A stretch of 64,000 bases of DNA from JBBQVS01 sp963792705 (GCA_963792705.1 CAWBXD010000001.1:186001-250000), one strand, 5' to 3'. Counted from the stretch's first letter, positions 17,782 to 26,974 are shown. Notes: generated by a model not told the origin, from the letters alone. Program-made: numbers and translations.

Positions 17782-18875
17782 CCTTTGCCCATTTTGAGCG
17801 GCGTCCCTCGGCATCGACCCCAACTGTATGCGTCATCCCTGGTGACGATGCCGCGCCCGAAGTGATGCGTCCTACCGTCGAGGTACTACGCTCACTCGCT
17901 CCTGATGTGCAATTCGTCGAAGCTCTATGTGGACGCGAAGCACTGGCACACTATGGGGATGCCTTTCCGACAGAAACACGAACGGCTATAGATAGTGCGG
18001 ATTGTACACTGTTCGGTGCTAGCGGTGGCCCAAGCCGTCCCATCCTATGGTATTTGCGCTGGAGCAAGATGACCTATGCCAACATTCGCCCTGTACGCTG
18101 GTATCCCGGTTATGCTAGTCCCATGCACTATCCAGAGCGCATCGACTACGTGATTGTACGCGACAACCTCGAAGGCTTATACCCGCCGCGCGAGGGAGAT
18201 GTCGCGGAACTTGGTGCATTGGCTAGCAGCAGTACATGGTGGCAGGCTCCTCCAACGAATACTGTAGGAGCTTATGCGGTGCGCGTCGCTACGGATGAAC
18301 AGATGTATCGTGTGGCTATTTGCGCCTGTGAATTAGCATTGCAACGTCAAGCACTAGGTTATCCTGGCCTTGTCACACTAGGTGCAAAATATTCAATCCT
18401 GCCACGGACCGATGGTCGTTTGCGTAGCATTGTACGCGACACTGTACGCGAGTACTCCACGTTGAGTTATCAGGAATACCTGATTGACGACCTCGCTCGT
18501 CGTCTCATTGCAGCACCAGAGACCCTTGATGTAGTGGTACTTTCTAACGAACATGGCGATATTCTCGCCGACGTATCCAGTGGCAGCATTGGTGGTCTCG
18601 GCCTCTCCCCTAGTGCTTGCTACGGCGAGAACTATGCCTACTTCGAGCCTGTTCACGGCTCCGCCCCCGACCTTGTTGGTAAGGGAGTAATCAATCCTAC
18701 CGCCATGCTCCTAACAGGTGCCATGCTGCTTGAATACGTTGGTCATAGTGAGCAAGCACAAAAGTTGAGGGATGCCATCGCTCAGGTGTACCAGGGAGGA
18801 AGAGTGTTGCCGCTAGATCAGGGTGGGCATGGGAGCACGAAGGAATTTGTGGGTGCTGTTCTATCTCATTTATGA
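17778..18875 (+). CDS. hicd: Homoisocitrate dehydrogenase
   Basis: This 365-residue beta-decarboxylating dehydrogenase of the isocitrate/isopropylmalate dehydrogenase family catalyses NAD-dependent conversion of homoisocitrate to 2-oxoadipate. Visible motifs are CVIPGDDAAPEVM, RDNLEGLYPP (substrate loop and phosphate/gamma-carboxylate recognition), SNEHGDILADVSSG (metal-binding Asp residues) and EPVHGSAPDLVGKG (NAD site). It closes the lysine operon; LysN, the aminotransferase that would follow chemically, is not in the window. Isopropylmalate dehydrogenase is a sequence-level alternative, but the neighbours argue against it. Confidence 0.88.
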   Translation: MTFAHFERRPSASTPTVCVIPGDDAAPEVMRPTVEVLRSLAPDVQFVEALCGREALAHYGDAFPTETRTAIDSADCTLFGASGGPSRPILWYLRWSKMTYANIRPVRWYPGYASPMHYPERIDYVIVRDNLEGLYPPREGDVAELGALASSSTWWQAPPTNTVGAYAVRVATDEQMYRVAICACELALQRQALGYPGLVTLGAKYSILPRTDGRLRSIVRDTVREYSTLSYQEYLIDDLARRLIAAPETLDVVVLSNEHGDILADVSSGSIGGLGLSPSACYGENYAYFEPVHGSAPDLVGKGVINPTAMLLTGAMLLEYVGHSEQAQKLRDAIAQVYQGGRVLPLDQGGHGSTKEFVGAVLSHL

Positions 18876-18929
18876 TTGTAGAAGGCCATCGAATAAAGTA
18901 ATTGCGTAACAAACATCTGTAGTAGTCTG

Positions 18930-19095
18930 CCAACCTTCAAGTGAAGGATGTCGTAGGGACCCGATTGATCGCGTCCGAAGCGCAATGAATTGCGCGAGTT
19001 CCCTAGTGTCACGTGTGATGGAGAGGATCTCGCCCAATGAATTGGGCGTGGACGTCATAAATGCGGTCCCTACGAAACCATCAAATGAAGGTTGG
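18930..19095. repeat. Long composite family A palindrome after the lysine operon
   Basis: The outer arms (CCAACCTTCA..TCGTAGGGA at 18930-18958 and its complement at about 19067-19095) enclose a variant with an inner CGATTGATCGCGTCC. A second inner pair around GCGCAATGAATTGCGC and GCCCAATGAATTGGGC is also present. It is similar to 8142-8300. The 343-bp stretch 18876-19218 holds only this and the next element. Confidence 0.7.
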
Positions 19096-19102
19096 TGAGC
19101 TA

Positions 19103-19170
19103 GTAGGGACCAGTTCATTGTGTCCTCTTGACGGTTGATTGCCACAAGGACGCGATGAATCGGTCCCTAC
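19103..19170. repeat. Palindromic repeat element, family A, degenerate left arm
   Basis: The arms at 19103-19126 and 19147-19170 match with a few changes (CAGTTCATTGTG against the consensus CGATTCATCGCG). A stray right-end fragment CGGTCCCTACA lies just downstream at about 19204-19214. Confidence 0.75.
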
Positions 19171-19218
19171 AGATATCCGTCCCAATTTGTTCAAGAGCAT
19201 CATCGGTCCCTACATCAG

Positions 19219-19572
19219 TTATTCGTCATCCTCATCTGAATAATCCTGAAAAACCGAATAGTACGCTTCATATTTCCTAAAAAAACGGCTAAAGAGTTCG
19301 GTTCCGTCAGTAAGTTCATGTTCACTTACCTCCTTTACATCGACTACTGCTTTGAATGACCATGTTACTGTCTTTCCATACTCATTTTTATATATTAGCG
19401 GTTGACTGCTCTGCTGTATCGCTTTTTCCCTGGCTGCCTCTTCAGAACTCGCCTGAATAAGTAGAAATCTTTCTTCATAAAGCTGTTTGTAATCAGTACT
19501 ACCTAACGTTGACTCGATCACTATAACCGCAACATAGAATATTGGCGCAATCGACTCGCTTTCCATTGACAT
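19219..19572 (-). CDS. DUF4288 domain protein
   Basis: This 117-residue acidic protein begins with FYVAVIVIESTLGSTDYKQLYEERFLLIQASSEEAAREKA and continues with YKNEYGKTVTWSFKAVVDV. Both are characteristic of DUF4288, a small family that also occurs near toxin-immunity genes. The role is unknown. The C-terminus is strongly acidic (DYSDEDDE). The gene sits 11 bp downstream of a histidine phosphatase gene on the same strand and is probably co-transcribed. Confidence 0.75.
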   Translation of the reverse strand: MSMESESIAPIFYVAVIVIESTLGSTDYKQLYEERFLLIQASSEEAAREKAIQQSSQPLIYKNEYGKTVTWSFKAVVDVKEVSEHELTDGTELFSRFFRKYEAYYSVFQDYSDEDDE

Positions 19573-19583
19573 AAATTGTTCCC

Positions 19584-20141
19584 CTATCTTTCAAGATTGT
19601 GTGCATCCAACTCGTAGCACCAGATGGGAACATCGCGCCATTCCCAAGGAGTATTGACTATTTCTTCAAGGGTGACATTGCTATGCCAATACATCAGTCC
19701 ATACTTTGTCGCTCGATGCCCAATAACTACAACCGTTTTTCCGTCATAATTCTGCAACGCATCGCGCAAAAAAGCTCCGATACGTTGTACTACCATTTGC
19801 AAACTCTCTCCGTGCGGAAATGGTTCCGTGACTCGCTTTGGAAATTCTGCCTCTACGAAAGCCATTGGATATTGTGTCATATCACCATAATCGTATTCGC
19901 GTAGTCGAGCATCAGGCACAAATGGCATAGTGCGCCCTGCGAAAGCAATATGTGCGGTAGTTGTTGCTCGTTGTAGGTCGGAAGAGAAAACGGCGTCGAG
20001 CATCTCTGTTGCGTAATGTTGTCCAAGTTCCTGCGCCTGTTGCCGACCAAGAGGAGAAAGAGGTACATCGGCATGACCCGAAGCGTGTTTTGTCTCATTA
20101 TCAATACTTGTCGCATGAGGAGAATAAAAAACTTTCAGCAT
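19584..20141 (-). CDS. Histidine phosphatase family protein with altered RHG motif
   Basis: The 185-residue protein has the phosphoglycerate-mutase-like layout. An N-terminal SPHATSIDNETKHASGHADVPLSP segment is followed by ALGQQ-type helices (LGRQQAQELGQHYA), FSSDLQRATTTA, the second acid/base region FPHGESLQMVVQRI and VVVIGHRATKYGLMYW with the second catalytic His. The canonical Arg-His-Gly triplet is Pro-His-Ala here: the nucleophilic His is retained but the preceding Arg is not. This may define a subgroup with changed substrate or activity. Function cannot be specified beyond phosphatase or mutase-like. Confidence 0.8.
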   Translation of the reverse strand: MLKVFYSPHATSIDNETKHASGHADVPLSPLGRQQAQELGQHYATEMLDAVFSSDLQRATTTAHIAFAGRTMPFVPDARLREYDYGDMTQYPMAFVEAEFPKRVTEPFPHGESLQMVVQRIGAFLRDALQNYDGKTVVVIGHRATKYGLMYWHSNVTLEEIVNTPWEWRDVPIWCYELDAHNLER

Positions 20142-20254
20142 ATACTTCTCTCTTTTGAGCTAGAGAAACTTTCTGACATCTATCATTATATGCTACCTTC
20201 TTTTCTGTTTATCCGTACCATTAACAGGAGAATATTTTGTAAAAGGAGTATACA

Positions 20255-20941
20255 ATGACTGAAGATATGCCACAGACAACGGCGAACTGGATTGATATCT
20301 CGGTTCCACTGTACACAGGGATGGCGCACTGGCCCGATAATCCACCAGTAGAGATTGAATTCGCGCTGAGCATAAATCGTGGTGATGCTGCCAACGTGTC
20401 AAATATTTCATTTGGAGCGCACACTGGCACACACATGGACGCGCCACTGCACTTTATCAAGGACGGCATCAGCATTGACCAGATGCCTTTAACCGCAACG
20501 ATGGGTCGCGCACGCGTGATCGAGATCAGTGATCCCGAAGCGATCAAGCCAGAGGAATTGGAACCACATGCTATCCAGTTAGGTGAACGCATTCTCTTTA
20601 AAACACGTAACTCCGAACAGGCATGGCGAACTAACGAGTTTGTAAAGGATTTTGTGTACATCTCAAAGGAGGCCGCTGCATATCTTGCAAAGCTGCAAGT
20701 GCAGACTATTGGCGTAGATTATCTCTCGGTGGGCGGCTTTTTTAAAGACGGGGCAGAAACACACCATGCATTGCTTGGTGCGGGTATCTGGATTATCGAA
20801 GGTCTAAATCTTTCACAAATACAAGCTGGGAGTTATGATCTTCTCTGCCTTCCACTTAAACTGCAAGGCAGAGAAGGCGCACCTGCGCGCGCTATTGTAC
20901 GTCCCGTCGGCAAGTCTCCACAAGAAACATCATCTTTATAA
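20255..20941 (+). CDS. Cyclase family (kynurenine formamidase-like) hydrolase
   Basis: The 228-residue metal-dependent hydrolase contains the family signature HTGTHMDAPLHF (about residues 53-64, metal-binding His and Asp). It also has DISVPLYTGMAHWP at the N-terminus and TIGVDYLSVGGFFKDGAETHHALLGAGIWIIEGL near the C-terminus. Family members include bacterial kynurenine formamidase and isatin hydrolase; nothing adjacent points to tryptophan breakdown, so the substrate is open. AAAAGGAGTATACA precedes the ATG. A long palindromic terminator follows. Confidence 0.85.
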   Translation: MTEDMPQTTANWIDISVPLYTGMAHWPDNPPVEIEFALSINRGDAANVSNISFGAHTGTHMDAPLHFIKDGISIDQMPLTATMGRARVIEISDPEAIKPEELEPHAIQLGERILFKTRNSEQAWRTNEFVKDFVYISKEAAAYLAKLQVQTIGVDYLSVGGFFKDGAETHHALLGAGIWIIEGLNLSQIQAGSYDLLCLPLKLQGREGAPARAIVRPVGKSPQETSSL

Positions 20942-20943
20942 CC

Positions 20944-20994
20944 TATACAGGACAGACAGGAAACGCATAAACGCTTTCCTGTCTGTCCTGTATA
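20944..20994. terminator. Bidirectional terminator after cyclase gene
   Basis: A near-perfect 22-bp stem (ATACAGGACAGACAGGAAA and complement) with a short loop lies between convergent genes. Confidence 0.75.
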
Positions 20995-20997
20995 AAT

Positions 20998-21945
20998 TTA
21001 CGAAACTCTCAACACCGCTTTTCCTGTAATTCTACGGCTGAGCAATTGTTGGGCAATTTCGCCAATCTGAGTCCATGACTCGTCAACGTCAATTTGTGGA
21101 TGAAGGTGTCCGTCCGCGACCAACTGTGTAAGATATGTTAGGTCGCTTGCTCCTGATCTATGTGCCAATTCGTGATAAAAATTCAAACCATAGAGGCTCG
21201 CCCCACCTTTACCATATAATACGTTTGCATTGAATGTAACTTCATTGTCACCAGAACTACCAAAGCTAACACACGTACCATTTGGTGCAAGCAGTGAAAG
21301 CGCGTTGGCAAGTGATTTTCCCCCAACCGATTCTAGGATAAGGTCGTAGGGACCATGCTCATGTGCTGTTGCGAGGTCTTCACTGACTACAACAACATAC
21401 GCTCCCAGTTCCTTGACTGTCTGTACCAGTTCTTGACGACGTACTACGCCCACAACATGCGCTCCTGCTTGCCGTGCGAGTTGACACGCAATGTGACCTA
21501 CACCACCAGATGCGCCCGTAATCAACACGTTTTTGTTGAGCAGCAATCCGCCCTTTTCCAAACCATACAGTGCAGTTAAACCTGCAACAGGTAGCGTTGA
21601 TGCCTGTGCCAATGTCACGCCTTCGTGTACCTCACCAAGGATACTCGTAGGTGCTGCCACAACCTCAGCCCACGAACCCGATGCAATCATGCCAACCACT
21701 CGCGTTCCCTTCTGTGGACCAGAGCCGTTAGCCGCAACCTGTTCTACAATACCTGCGAAATCCCATCCAGGTCGCCAGCCCGCCTCAGCAACAGATGTAG
21801 CTCTGCGAACCTCCCCAAGGTTAAGCGATATTGCCTCAACACGTATTAACGCCTCCGATGGTTGTGGCTGTGGTGCCTCAACCTCTCGTATAGCCAAATG
21901 CCCCTGTACGTTAGGGTCAACGACAACGGCTCGTATAGAACTCAT
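20998..21945 (-). CDS. NADPH:quinone reductase-like medium-chain dehydrogenase
   Basis: The 315-residue protein of the zinc-independent medium-chain dehydrogenase/reductase group shows the N-terminal catalytic fold (EAISLNLGEVRRATS, GWDFAGIVEQVAANG). The Rossmann nucleotide site is ITGASGGVGHIACQLARQAGAHVVGV. No structural zinc Cys cluster is visible, which fits quinone oxidoreductase or zeta-crystallin-like enzymes. It probably reduces quinones or enones with NADPH. Confidence 0.85.
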   Translation of the reverse strand: MSSIRAVVVDPNVQGHLAIREVEAPQPQPSEALIRVEAISLNLGEVRRATSVAEAGWRPGWDFAGIVEQVAANGSGPQKGTRVVGMIASGSWAEVVAAPTSILGEVHEGVTLAQASTLPVAGLTALYGLEKGGLLLNKNVLITGASGGVGHIACQLARQAGAHVVGVVRRQELVQTVKELGAYVVVVSEDLATAHEHGPYDLILESVGGKSLANALSLLAPNGTCVSFGSSGDNEVTFNANVLYGKGGASLYGLNFYHELAHRSGASDLTYLTQLVADGHLHPQIDVDESWTQIGEIAQQLLSRRITGKAVLRVS

Positions 21946-21975
21946 GTATGTTACTCCTCAATGCTGCTATACCGC

Positions 21976-22269
21976 TCACCACACCGATACAAAGAACTTC
22001 TCGACAGCCACTTCCAATCCTGACACAACCTGTGAAGGCACCATTTGTTGTCCACTATAGCGACCGAGCGAACGATAGTGTTTATCCTCTAATACTAACA
22101 CTTCAACTGTGCTCGTCTCAGGGTTTACAATCCAGTATTCGGGTACGCCTGCACGAGCATAAGTGTCGTACTTAACCAGTCTATCATAGAGGGCTGTGCT
22201 TGGTGAGGCGACTTCTATGACTAAACTGTGATGCTCTTTCAAAAGTACGACCACATCGGATTGAAACAC
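21976..22269 (-). pseudogene. Truncated Uma2-family (DUF820) nuclease fragment
   Basis: The 97-codon frame (GTG start) matches only the C-terminal half of Uma2 restriction-endonuclease-like proteins: HSLVIEVASPSTALYDRLVKYDTYARAGVPEYWIVNPETSTVEV. These proteins are usually about 180-200 residues long. The N-terminal half, including the first acidic catalytic residue, is missing: a TAA lies three codons upstream of the GTG and no matching sequence is seen before it. It is most likely a decayed copy. Confidence 0.7.
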
Positions 22270-22370
22270 ATACTCTTAAATATGAGTATACGATAAAACT
22301 ACCTGTTCTTCTTATCTCATGCCTCATGATAATGTGAACATAATAGAGTAAAGAAGAAAGCGAGCAATTC

Positions 22371-22499
22371 ATGAGCACAACAAAAAGCGGTATTTACAAT
22401 GACTCAGACGCAAGTGTTGGTTCAAACCTAGGCATTTTCTTCCTCCTATTTGGAGCCGTCGTAGGATTAGCCTTTGGTATAAGTTACCTTCAAAAATAA
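22371..22499 (+). CDS. Small single-pass membrane protein, 42 residues
   Basis: A short frame (MSTTKSGIYNDSDAS...) encodes a polar N-terminus of about 18 residues and one hydrophobic helix (LGIFFLLFGAVVGLAFGISYL), ending in QK. A weak purine-rich site (GAAGAAAG) precedes the ATG. An imperfect hairpin follows (AGACAAGAAT...ATTTTCTTGTCCC at 22523-22558), which could terminate a short transcript. No family is recognised. Confidence 0.5.
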   Translation: MSTTKSGIYNDSDASVGSNLGIFFLLFGAVVGLAFGISYLQK

Positions 22500-22573
22500 G
22501 TTTATGTGAGGACATATTATAAGAGACAAGAATATTTTGATGATTTTCTTGTCCCTTGTATTACATCGCATTA

Positions 22574-23292
22574 CTAGAGACGCAAACCACCATCGCACTC
22601 TATTATGCTACCTGTCATAAAGCTATTATTAATGAGAAATACAATAGCTTGAGCGACATCTTCCGGTTGACCAACTCGTCCAACGTGATTCTCTGCTGCT
22701 GCTTGAGCGAATGCTGCTTCTCGCTGTTCCTTTGAATATCTATCCCACCACGGTGTTGCGATAACTCCAGGGGCAACAGCGTTGACTCGGAGTGGTTTAA
22801 GTTCTACCGCGAGTGGCTTAATCATAGCTTCCAGCGCGCCATTGATTGCCGCAAGTCCGACTGTTCCAGGTCGTGCGGTTCGCGCCGATATCGAGGTGAT
22901 AAAGGTAATAGAGCCATCATGTCTTAGTGTATCAAGACTTGCCTGTGCTGCAAGGATCTGCGCCCAAAACTTAGCCTCAAATCCACGCCGTAATGTTTCC
23001 ATATCTAATGTTCGGAACGCTCCACCTCCTTCACCTCCACTTAACGTGAGTACAAGATGGTCGAACGAACTAACGCGCTGAAAAAATTCGCGTAAACTCT
23101 CCAATGAGGTAGCGTCAACAACTTCGCCTGTTATGTTCTGCTCTACATGAGTAGCTAGAACACTATCTACCTTCTCTTTTGGCGGCTTCCAATAATAACT
23201 GACGCACCTGCGTCACTAAGGGCTTTTGCAGTCGCAAGCCCTACCCCCGATGTTCCACCAATAATTACGATACGTTGACGAGCTAGCACCAT
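22574..23292 (-). pseudogene. SDR family oxidoreductase, frameshifted
   Basis: The gene is split by a frameshift at about 23177-23186. The 5' part (from 23292) encodes QRIVIIGGTSGVGLATAKAL with the TGxxxGxG-type nucleotide site, then runs into a TAG. The 3' part, in another frame, continues KEKVDSVLATHVEQ and then the rest of a short-chain dehydrogenase, ending TGSIIECDGGLRL. The junction is a run of C and A bases, so slippage or a sequencing error is possible. The usual YxxxK is weak (the region reads AARTARPGTVGLAAINGALEA), which suggests a divergent or inactive subgroup. Confidence 0.75.
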
Positions 23293-23436
23293 ATCGTCTT
23301 CCTTCCCTAAAACTATTTTTACCTATTTGACGAGGGCTTAGAAGCAAGTAGTAATCCAACCAACGTGAAGTACAGATAAAACGAGTTGAGAGAGCAAGTG
23401 AGGTTTCAATCTGGCCTCACCTGCTCTCTTCCTTAC

Positions 23437-25146
23437 TTAGCCGGTAATCGCTCCCTCGGATGCAGATGCAACTAGCTTGACATATTTTGCCATCACGCCC
23501 TTTGTGTATTTGAGTTCAGGTGCATGCCAGCTTTGTAGACGACGCGCAATCTCTTCGTCGCTTATTTCGACCGTAAGCGCACCGTGATCGGAGTCGATAT
23601 TGATGATATCGCCGTTTTGCACAATCGCAATTGGTCCACCAACCTGTGCCTCCGGCGCGATATGACCAACGACCATACCATGTGTGCCACCAGAGAAACG
23701 TCCATCGGTAATCAATCCTACCGTTTCACCATAGCCTTGCCCGACTAATGCAGAAGTAACAGCCAGCATTTCTCGCATACCAGGGCCACCCTTCGGTCCC
23801 TCATAGCGAATGACAACTACATCGCCATCTACGATGTGATGGTTCATGATGGCGTCAAAGGTCTCTTCCTCTGAATTGAACACCTTCGCCGGACCTCGAT
23901 GGTTTGTCACCTTGAGACCCGCAATTTTACAGACTCCACCTTCTGGGGCAAGATTGCCTTTAAGAATGACGAGCGGTGCCGTTGCGTGCAATGGCTTCTC
24001 AATTGGCGCAATAATGTTTTGTCCTTCGGCAAGATCGGGTGCATGTTCCAAGTTCTCGGCAAGCGTCTTGCCGGTCACCGTTAAAGCATCGCCGTTGAGA
24101 TACCCTGCTTTGAGCAAAACCTTCATCACGGCCTGTACACCACCAACGCGGTCAAGATCAGCCATCACATATTTGCCTCCGGGCTTGAGGTCGGCAAGAT
24201 GCGGTACTTTGCCACCAGCACGTGTGAAATCGTCGATACCGAGAGGAATATCTAACTGACGGGCAATCGCAATCAGATGTAATACAGCGTTGGTCGAACC
24301 ACCGAGTGCCATCACAACCTTGATCGCGTTCTCGAATGCTGTCTGTGTGAGAATGTGTCGTGCCGTGATGCCTTGCTCAACCATGCGTACAATTGCCTGT
24401 CCTGATTCGTAGCAATCAAGTATCTTACGAGCGGTCACGGCAGGCATCGACGAGCCACCGGGGAGACACATCCCCAATGCCTCAATCGCGGACGCCATCG
24501 TGTTCGCGGTATACATACCACCGCAGGAGCCAGCACCAGGAATCGCGGTCTTCTCCACTTCGTCTAATTGCTCACGGCTAATCTTGCCCGCGCTAAACTG
24601 GCCTACCGCCTCAAAGACGCTGACGATATCCACGTCCTGACCTCGACAGACGCCAGGCATGATTGTGCCGCCATAGACAAAGAGTGTCGGCGCGTCAATT
24701 CTTGCGAGTGCCATCAAGCAGCCGGGCATGTTCTTGTCACAGCCGCCAATTGCAACCACACCATCGAAACGCTGTGCATTCGCTACCAGTTCGATAGAGT
24801 CGGCGATCACCTCGCGGCTCGGTAGCGAAAACTTCATACCCTCCGTCCCCATCGAAATACCATCGCTCACCGTGATCGTGCCAAAGATTTGTGGCACACC
24901 ACCGCCAACGCGTACTCCCTCGCGCACCTTTTCCGCGAGTCTGTTGATATGCGAGTTACACGGTGTAATCTCGCTCCACGTACTGGCGACGCCAATCAAC
25001 GGCTTATTGAAATCCTCATCGGTCAAGCCAACCGCACGTAACATCGAACGGTTGGGGGCGCGAACCGCTCCCTCTGTAATCATCTTGCTCCGACTATTTA
25101 GCACTTTATGTGTAGCAGTTGTTGGAGTCTCGTTGGTCCCTGACAT
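23437..25146 (-). CDS. ilvD: Dihydroxy-acid dehydratase
   Basis: The 569-residue protein matches IlvD/Edd dehydratases along its length. It has the Fe-S Cys motifs GGCDKNMPGCLMA and GAGSCGGMYTANTM, ALGGSTNAVLHL, and the C-terminal GLITDGRFSGGTHGMVVGHIAPEA. It dehydrates 2,3-dihydroxy-isovalerate and dihydroxy-methylvalerate in valine and isoleucine synthesis. The ATG at 25146 (MSGTNETPT) is chosen; the frame is open for 29 more codons, but these do not resemble the family. It stands alone, away from other ilv genes. Confidence 0.95.
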   Translation of the reverse strand: MSGTNETPTTATHKVLNSRSKMITEGAVRAPNRSMLRAVGLTDEDFNKPLIGVASTWSEITPCNSHINRLAEKVREGVRVGGGVPQIFGTITVSDGISMGTEGMKFSLPSREVIADSIELVANAQRFDGVVAIGGCDKNMPGCLMALARIDAPTLFVYGGTIMPGVCRGQDVDIVSVFEAVGQFSAGKISREQLDEVEKTAIPGAGSCGGMYTANTMASAIEALGMCLPGGSSMPAVTARKILDCYESGQAIVRMVEQGITARHILTQTAFENAIKVVMALGGSTNAVLHLIAIARQLDIPLGIDDFTRAGGKVPHLADLKPGGKYVMADLDRVGGVQAVMKVLLKAGYLNGDALTVTGKTLAENLEHAPDLAEGQNIIAPIEKPLHATAPLVILKGNLAPEGGVCKIAGLKVTNHRGPAKVFNSEEETFDAIMNHHIVDGDVVVIRYEGPKGGPGMREMLAVTSALVGQGYGETVGLITDGRFSGGTHGMVVGHIAPEAQVGGPIAIVQNGDIINIDSDHGALTVEISDEEIARRLQSWHAPELKYTKGVMAKYVKLVASASEGAITG

Positions 25147-25295
25147 GGTGGAATAGTGTCCTTTCTCTCGCTGAAATCGTTTCTTCCGAGATATAGAGCA
25201 GGATATACCATCGTTGGTACAAGAGAAACACATCTTCGTGTAGAAAGATAATGCAGTTATTATACACGAAGAACATCAGTCATAGAAGGGGTACA

Positions 25296-25850
25296 CTACG
25301 GGGTAAGCTTGAACATTGTCTCGTACTTCTGATAAAACTCAGGTTTGAGCATCCCGAAGACATGCATATCTTGTCGTGCTCCATTATGAAATTCATGCTG
25401 GCGAAGGACGCCCTCATGTTGAAAGCCAACATGTTGCATTAAGTGTTGTGAGCTTTGATTGAAACCATACACCTCCGCATAGATGCGTTCAAGCCCCTGT
25501 ACTGTGAAGGCATAATCCAGTAGAATGTGCAGTGCCGTACTTGCGACACCACGTCTTCGTACATTTTTCTCGCCAATTACAATGCCCACTGCGGCCCGTC
25601 TCTCCTCACGGTCAATCAAAGCAAGCTGAACGAAACCAACAAATTGCCCCTCGAACAGTACCGCGAGCATCAGCAGGTTCTCTTCTGGCTCGGTGATACG
25701 GTGTTCATACTTTCCTTGAAAGGATGCACGAGAACGTACTGGTCCCCAACCTGCCGACATATTTATTTCTCTGTCAATCTCCCAGGTGTACAGTGTGTCT
25801 ATATCGTCAAACTCCAGTGGCCGAAGAGTGACGCTATCAAGTGTGAACAT
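25296..25850 (-). CDS. GNAT family N-acetyltransferase (RimJ/RimL-like)
   Basis: The 184-residue protein begins VTLRPLEFDDIDTLYTWEIDREIN and contains a typical acetyl-CoA binding stretch, GIVIGEKNVRRRGVASTALHILLDYAF. Then comes RIYAEVYGFNQSSQHLMQHVGFQHEGVLRQHEF, the pattern of ribosomal-protein or amine acetyltransferases of the RimJ/RimL type. The acceptor substrate is unknown. Confidence 0.85.
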   Translation of the reverse strand: MFTLDSVTLRPLEFDDIDTLYTWEIDREINMSAGWGPVRSRASFQGKYEHRITEPEENLLMLAVLFEGQFVGFVQLALIDREERRAAVGIVIGEKNVRRRGVASTALHILLDYAFTVQGLERIYAEVYGFNQSSQHLMQHVGFQHEGVLRQHEFHNGARQDMHVFGMLKPEFYQKYETMFKLTP

Positions 25851-26049
25851 ACATTACTTCTCCTCGTTTGATTTTCAGTATAGGTTGCACCATAATACAT
25901 CATCTAGTTTGCCAGAGCTATACTTCGCCAAATACATAGACGCCCCCTTGTAAATGTCACTCCTCCCGCTTATCAAACGTGTCTTACATATATACAACTT
26001 TATAAATTGGTATCGAAAATTCTTATAGCCATAGAAAAGGGTATTTCAG

Positions 26050-26919
26050 ATGGATATTATGGAAAATACAAGTGCTGTGGTGTTGCCTCGGAGTACAGAG
26101 ACGGTTGATGCCTCGCAAGGGTCTATCTTCTTCATTGGAACGGCTACCGTACTCTTGCGCTATGCTGGCTTCACAATCTTGACGGACCCTAATTTTCTGC
26201 ATCAAGGCGATCATGTCCATTTAGGTGGTGGGCTAACTTCGACACGCTTGACCAATCCTGCTATAGAGATGGAGCAGTTGCCAGATTTTGACCTTGTGTT
26301 GCTTTCGCATCTGCATGAAGACCATTTTGACCGCGATGTGCAGAAGAAGCTTGATAAGGGAACAACAATTGTCACGACGCCCGAAGCCGCAATTGCCCTA
26401 CGGCACATGGGCTTTACGCTCTTAGAGCCACTCCATATGTGGGAGACACTCATCGTGACAAAAGGCGACTACGTGCTACGCATTACTGCTATGCCTGGAA
26501 AGCACGGCCCTGGTATCATGAGTGATTTGTTACCCTCTGTGATGGGAAGTATGTTAGAGTTCCAAACGCGAACGGGCAACACGCTCCTACGCCTCTATAT
26601 CACTGGTGACACGTTAATGCATGAACAACTGCAAGAAGTCCCACAGCGTTATCCAGATGTTGACCTTGCTTTATTACACCTTGGTGGTACCCGGCTGTTT
26701 GGTATCTTGCTTACAATGGATGCTATGCAAGGCATAGAAGCAGTAAAGCTAATTAACGCACGTAAGAATATTCCTATTCACTATAACGACTATCCCGTAT
26801 TCAAATCGTCGCTTGATGACTTCAAAGCATTGGTCAGCATGTCTAATCTCGAAGACCGTGTTCACTATATGGAACATGGTGATACCTACACCTTTGAGAT
26901 TGCCGAAAGTCGTCGCTAA
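26050..26919 (+). CDS. Metallo-beta-lactamase fold hydrolase
   Basis: The 289-residue protein has the binuclear metal motif LSHLHEDHFD (HxHxDH, about residues 95-102). A conserved His lies in MPGKHGPG and an Asp in LYITGDTLMHE; the C-terminal IPIHYNDYPVF supplies a further His. The pattern is that of UlaG-like or RNase Z-like lactonases/phosphodiesterases. An alternative ATG lies three codons in; AAAAGGG precedes the first. It ends just before a palindromic terminator. Confidence 0.85.
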   Translation: MDIMENTSAVVLPRSTETVDASQGSIFFIGTATVLLRYAGFTILTDPNFLHQGDHVHLGGGLTSTRLTNPAIEMEQLPDFDLVLLSHLHEDHFDRDVQKKLDKGTTIVTTPEAAIALRHMGFTLLEPLHMWETLIVTKGDYVLRITAMPGKHGPGIMSDLLPSVMGSMLEFQTRTGNTLLRLYITGDTLMHEQLQEVPQRYPDVDLALLHLGGTRLFGILLTMDAMQGIEAVKLINARKNIPIHYNDYPVFKSSLDDFKALVSMSNLEDRVHYMEHGDTYTFEIAESRR

Positions 26920-26930
26920 GGACTTGAACC

Positions 26931-26974
26931 AAAAATATGATTGCTTGCTTTATAAAGCGAGCAATCATATTTTT
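26931..26974. terminator. Hairpin terminator after MBL hydrolase
   Basis: AAAAATATGATTGC and its complement are at the ends of a 44-bp near-palindrome with A and T runs on both sides. Confidence 0.7.

Noticed and set aside
8049..19170. Repeated short motifs that could be a CRISPR array
   Set aside because: Copies are palindromic, kilobases apart, at irregular distance and partly inside genes; no cas genes.
25147..25233. Longer N-terminus for IlvD
   Set aside because: A Cys/Ser/Lys-rich stretch without likeness to the family; ATG 25146 fits.
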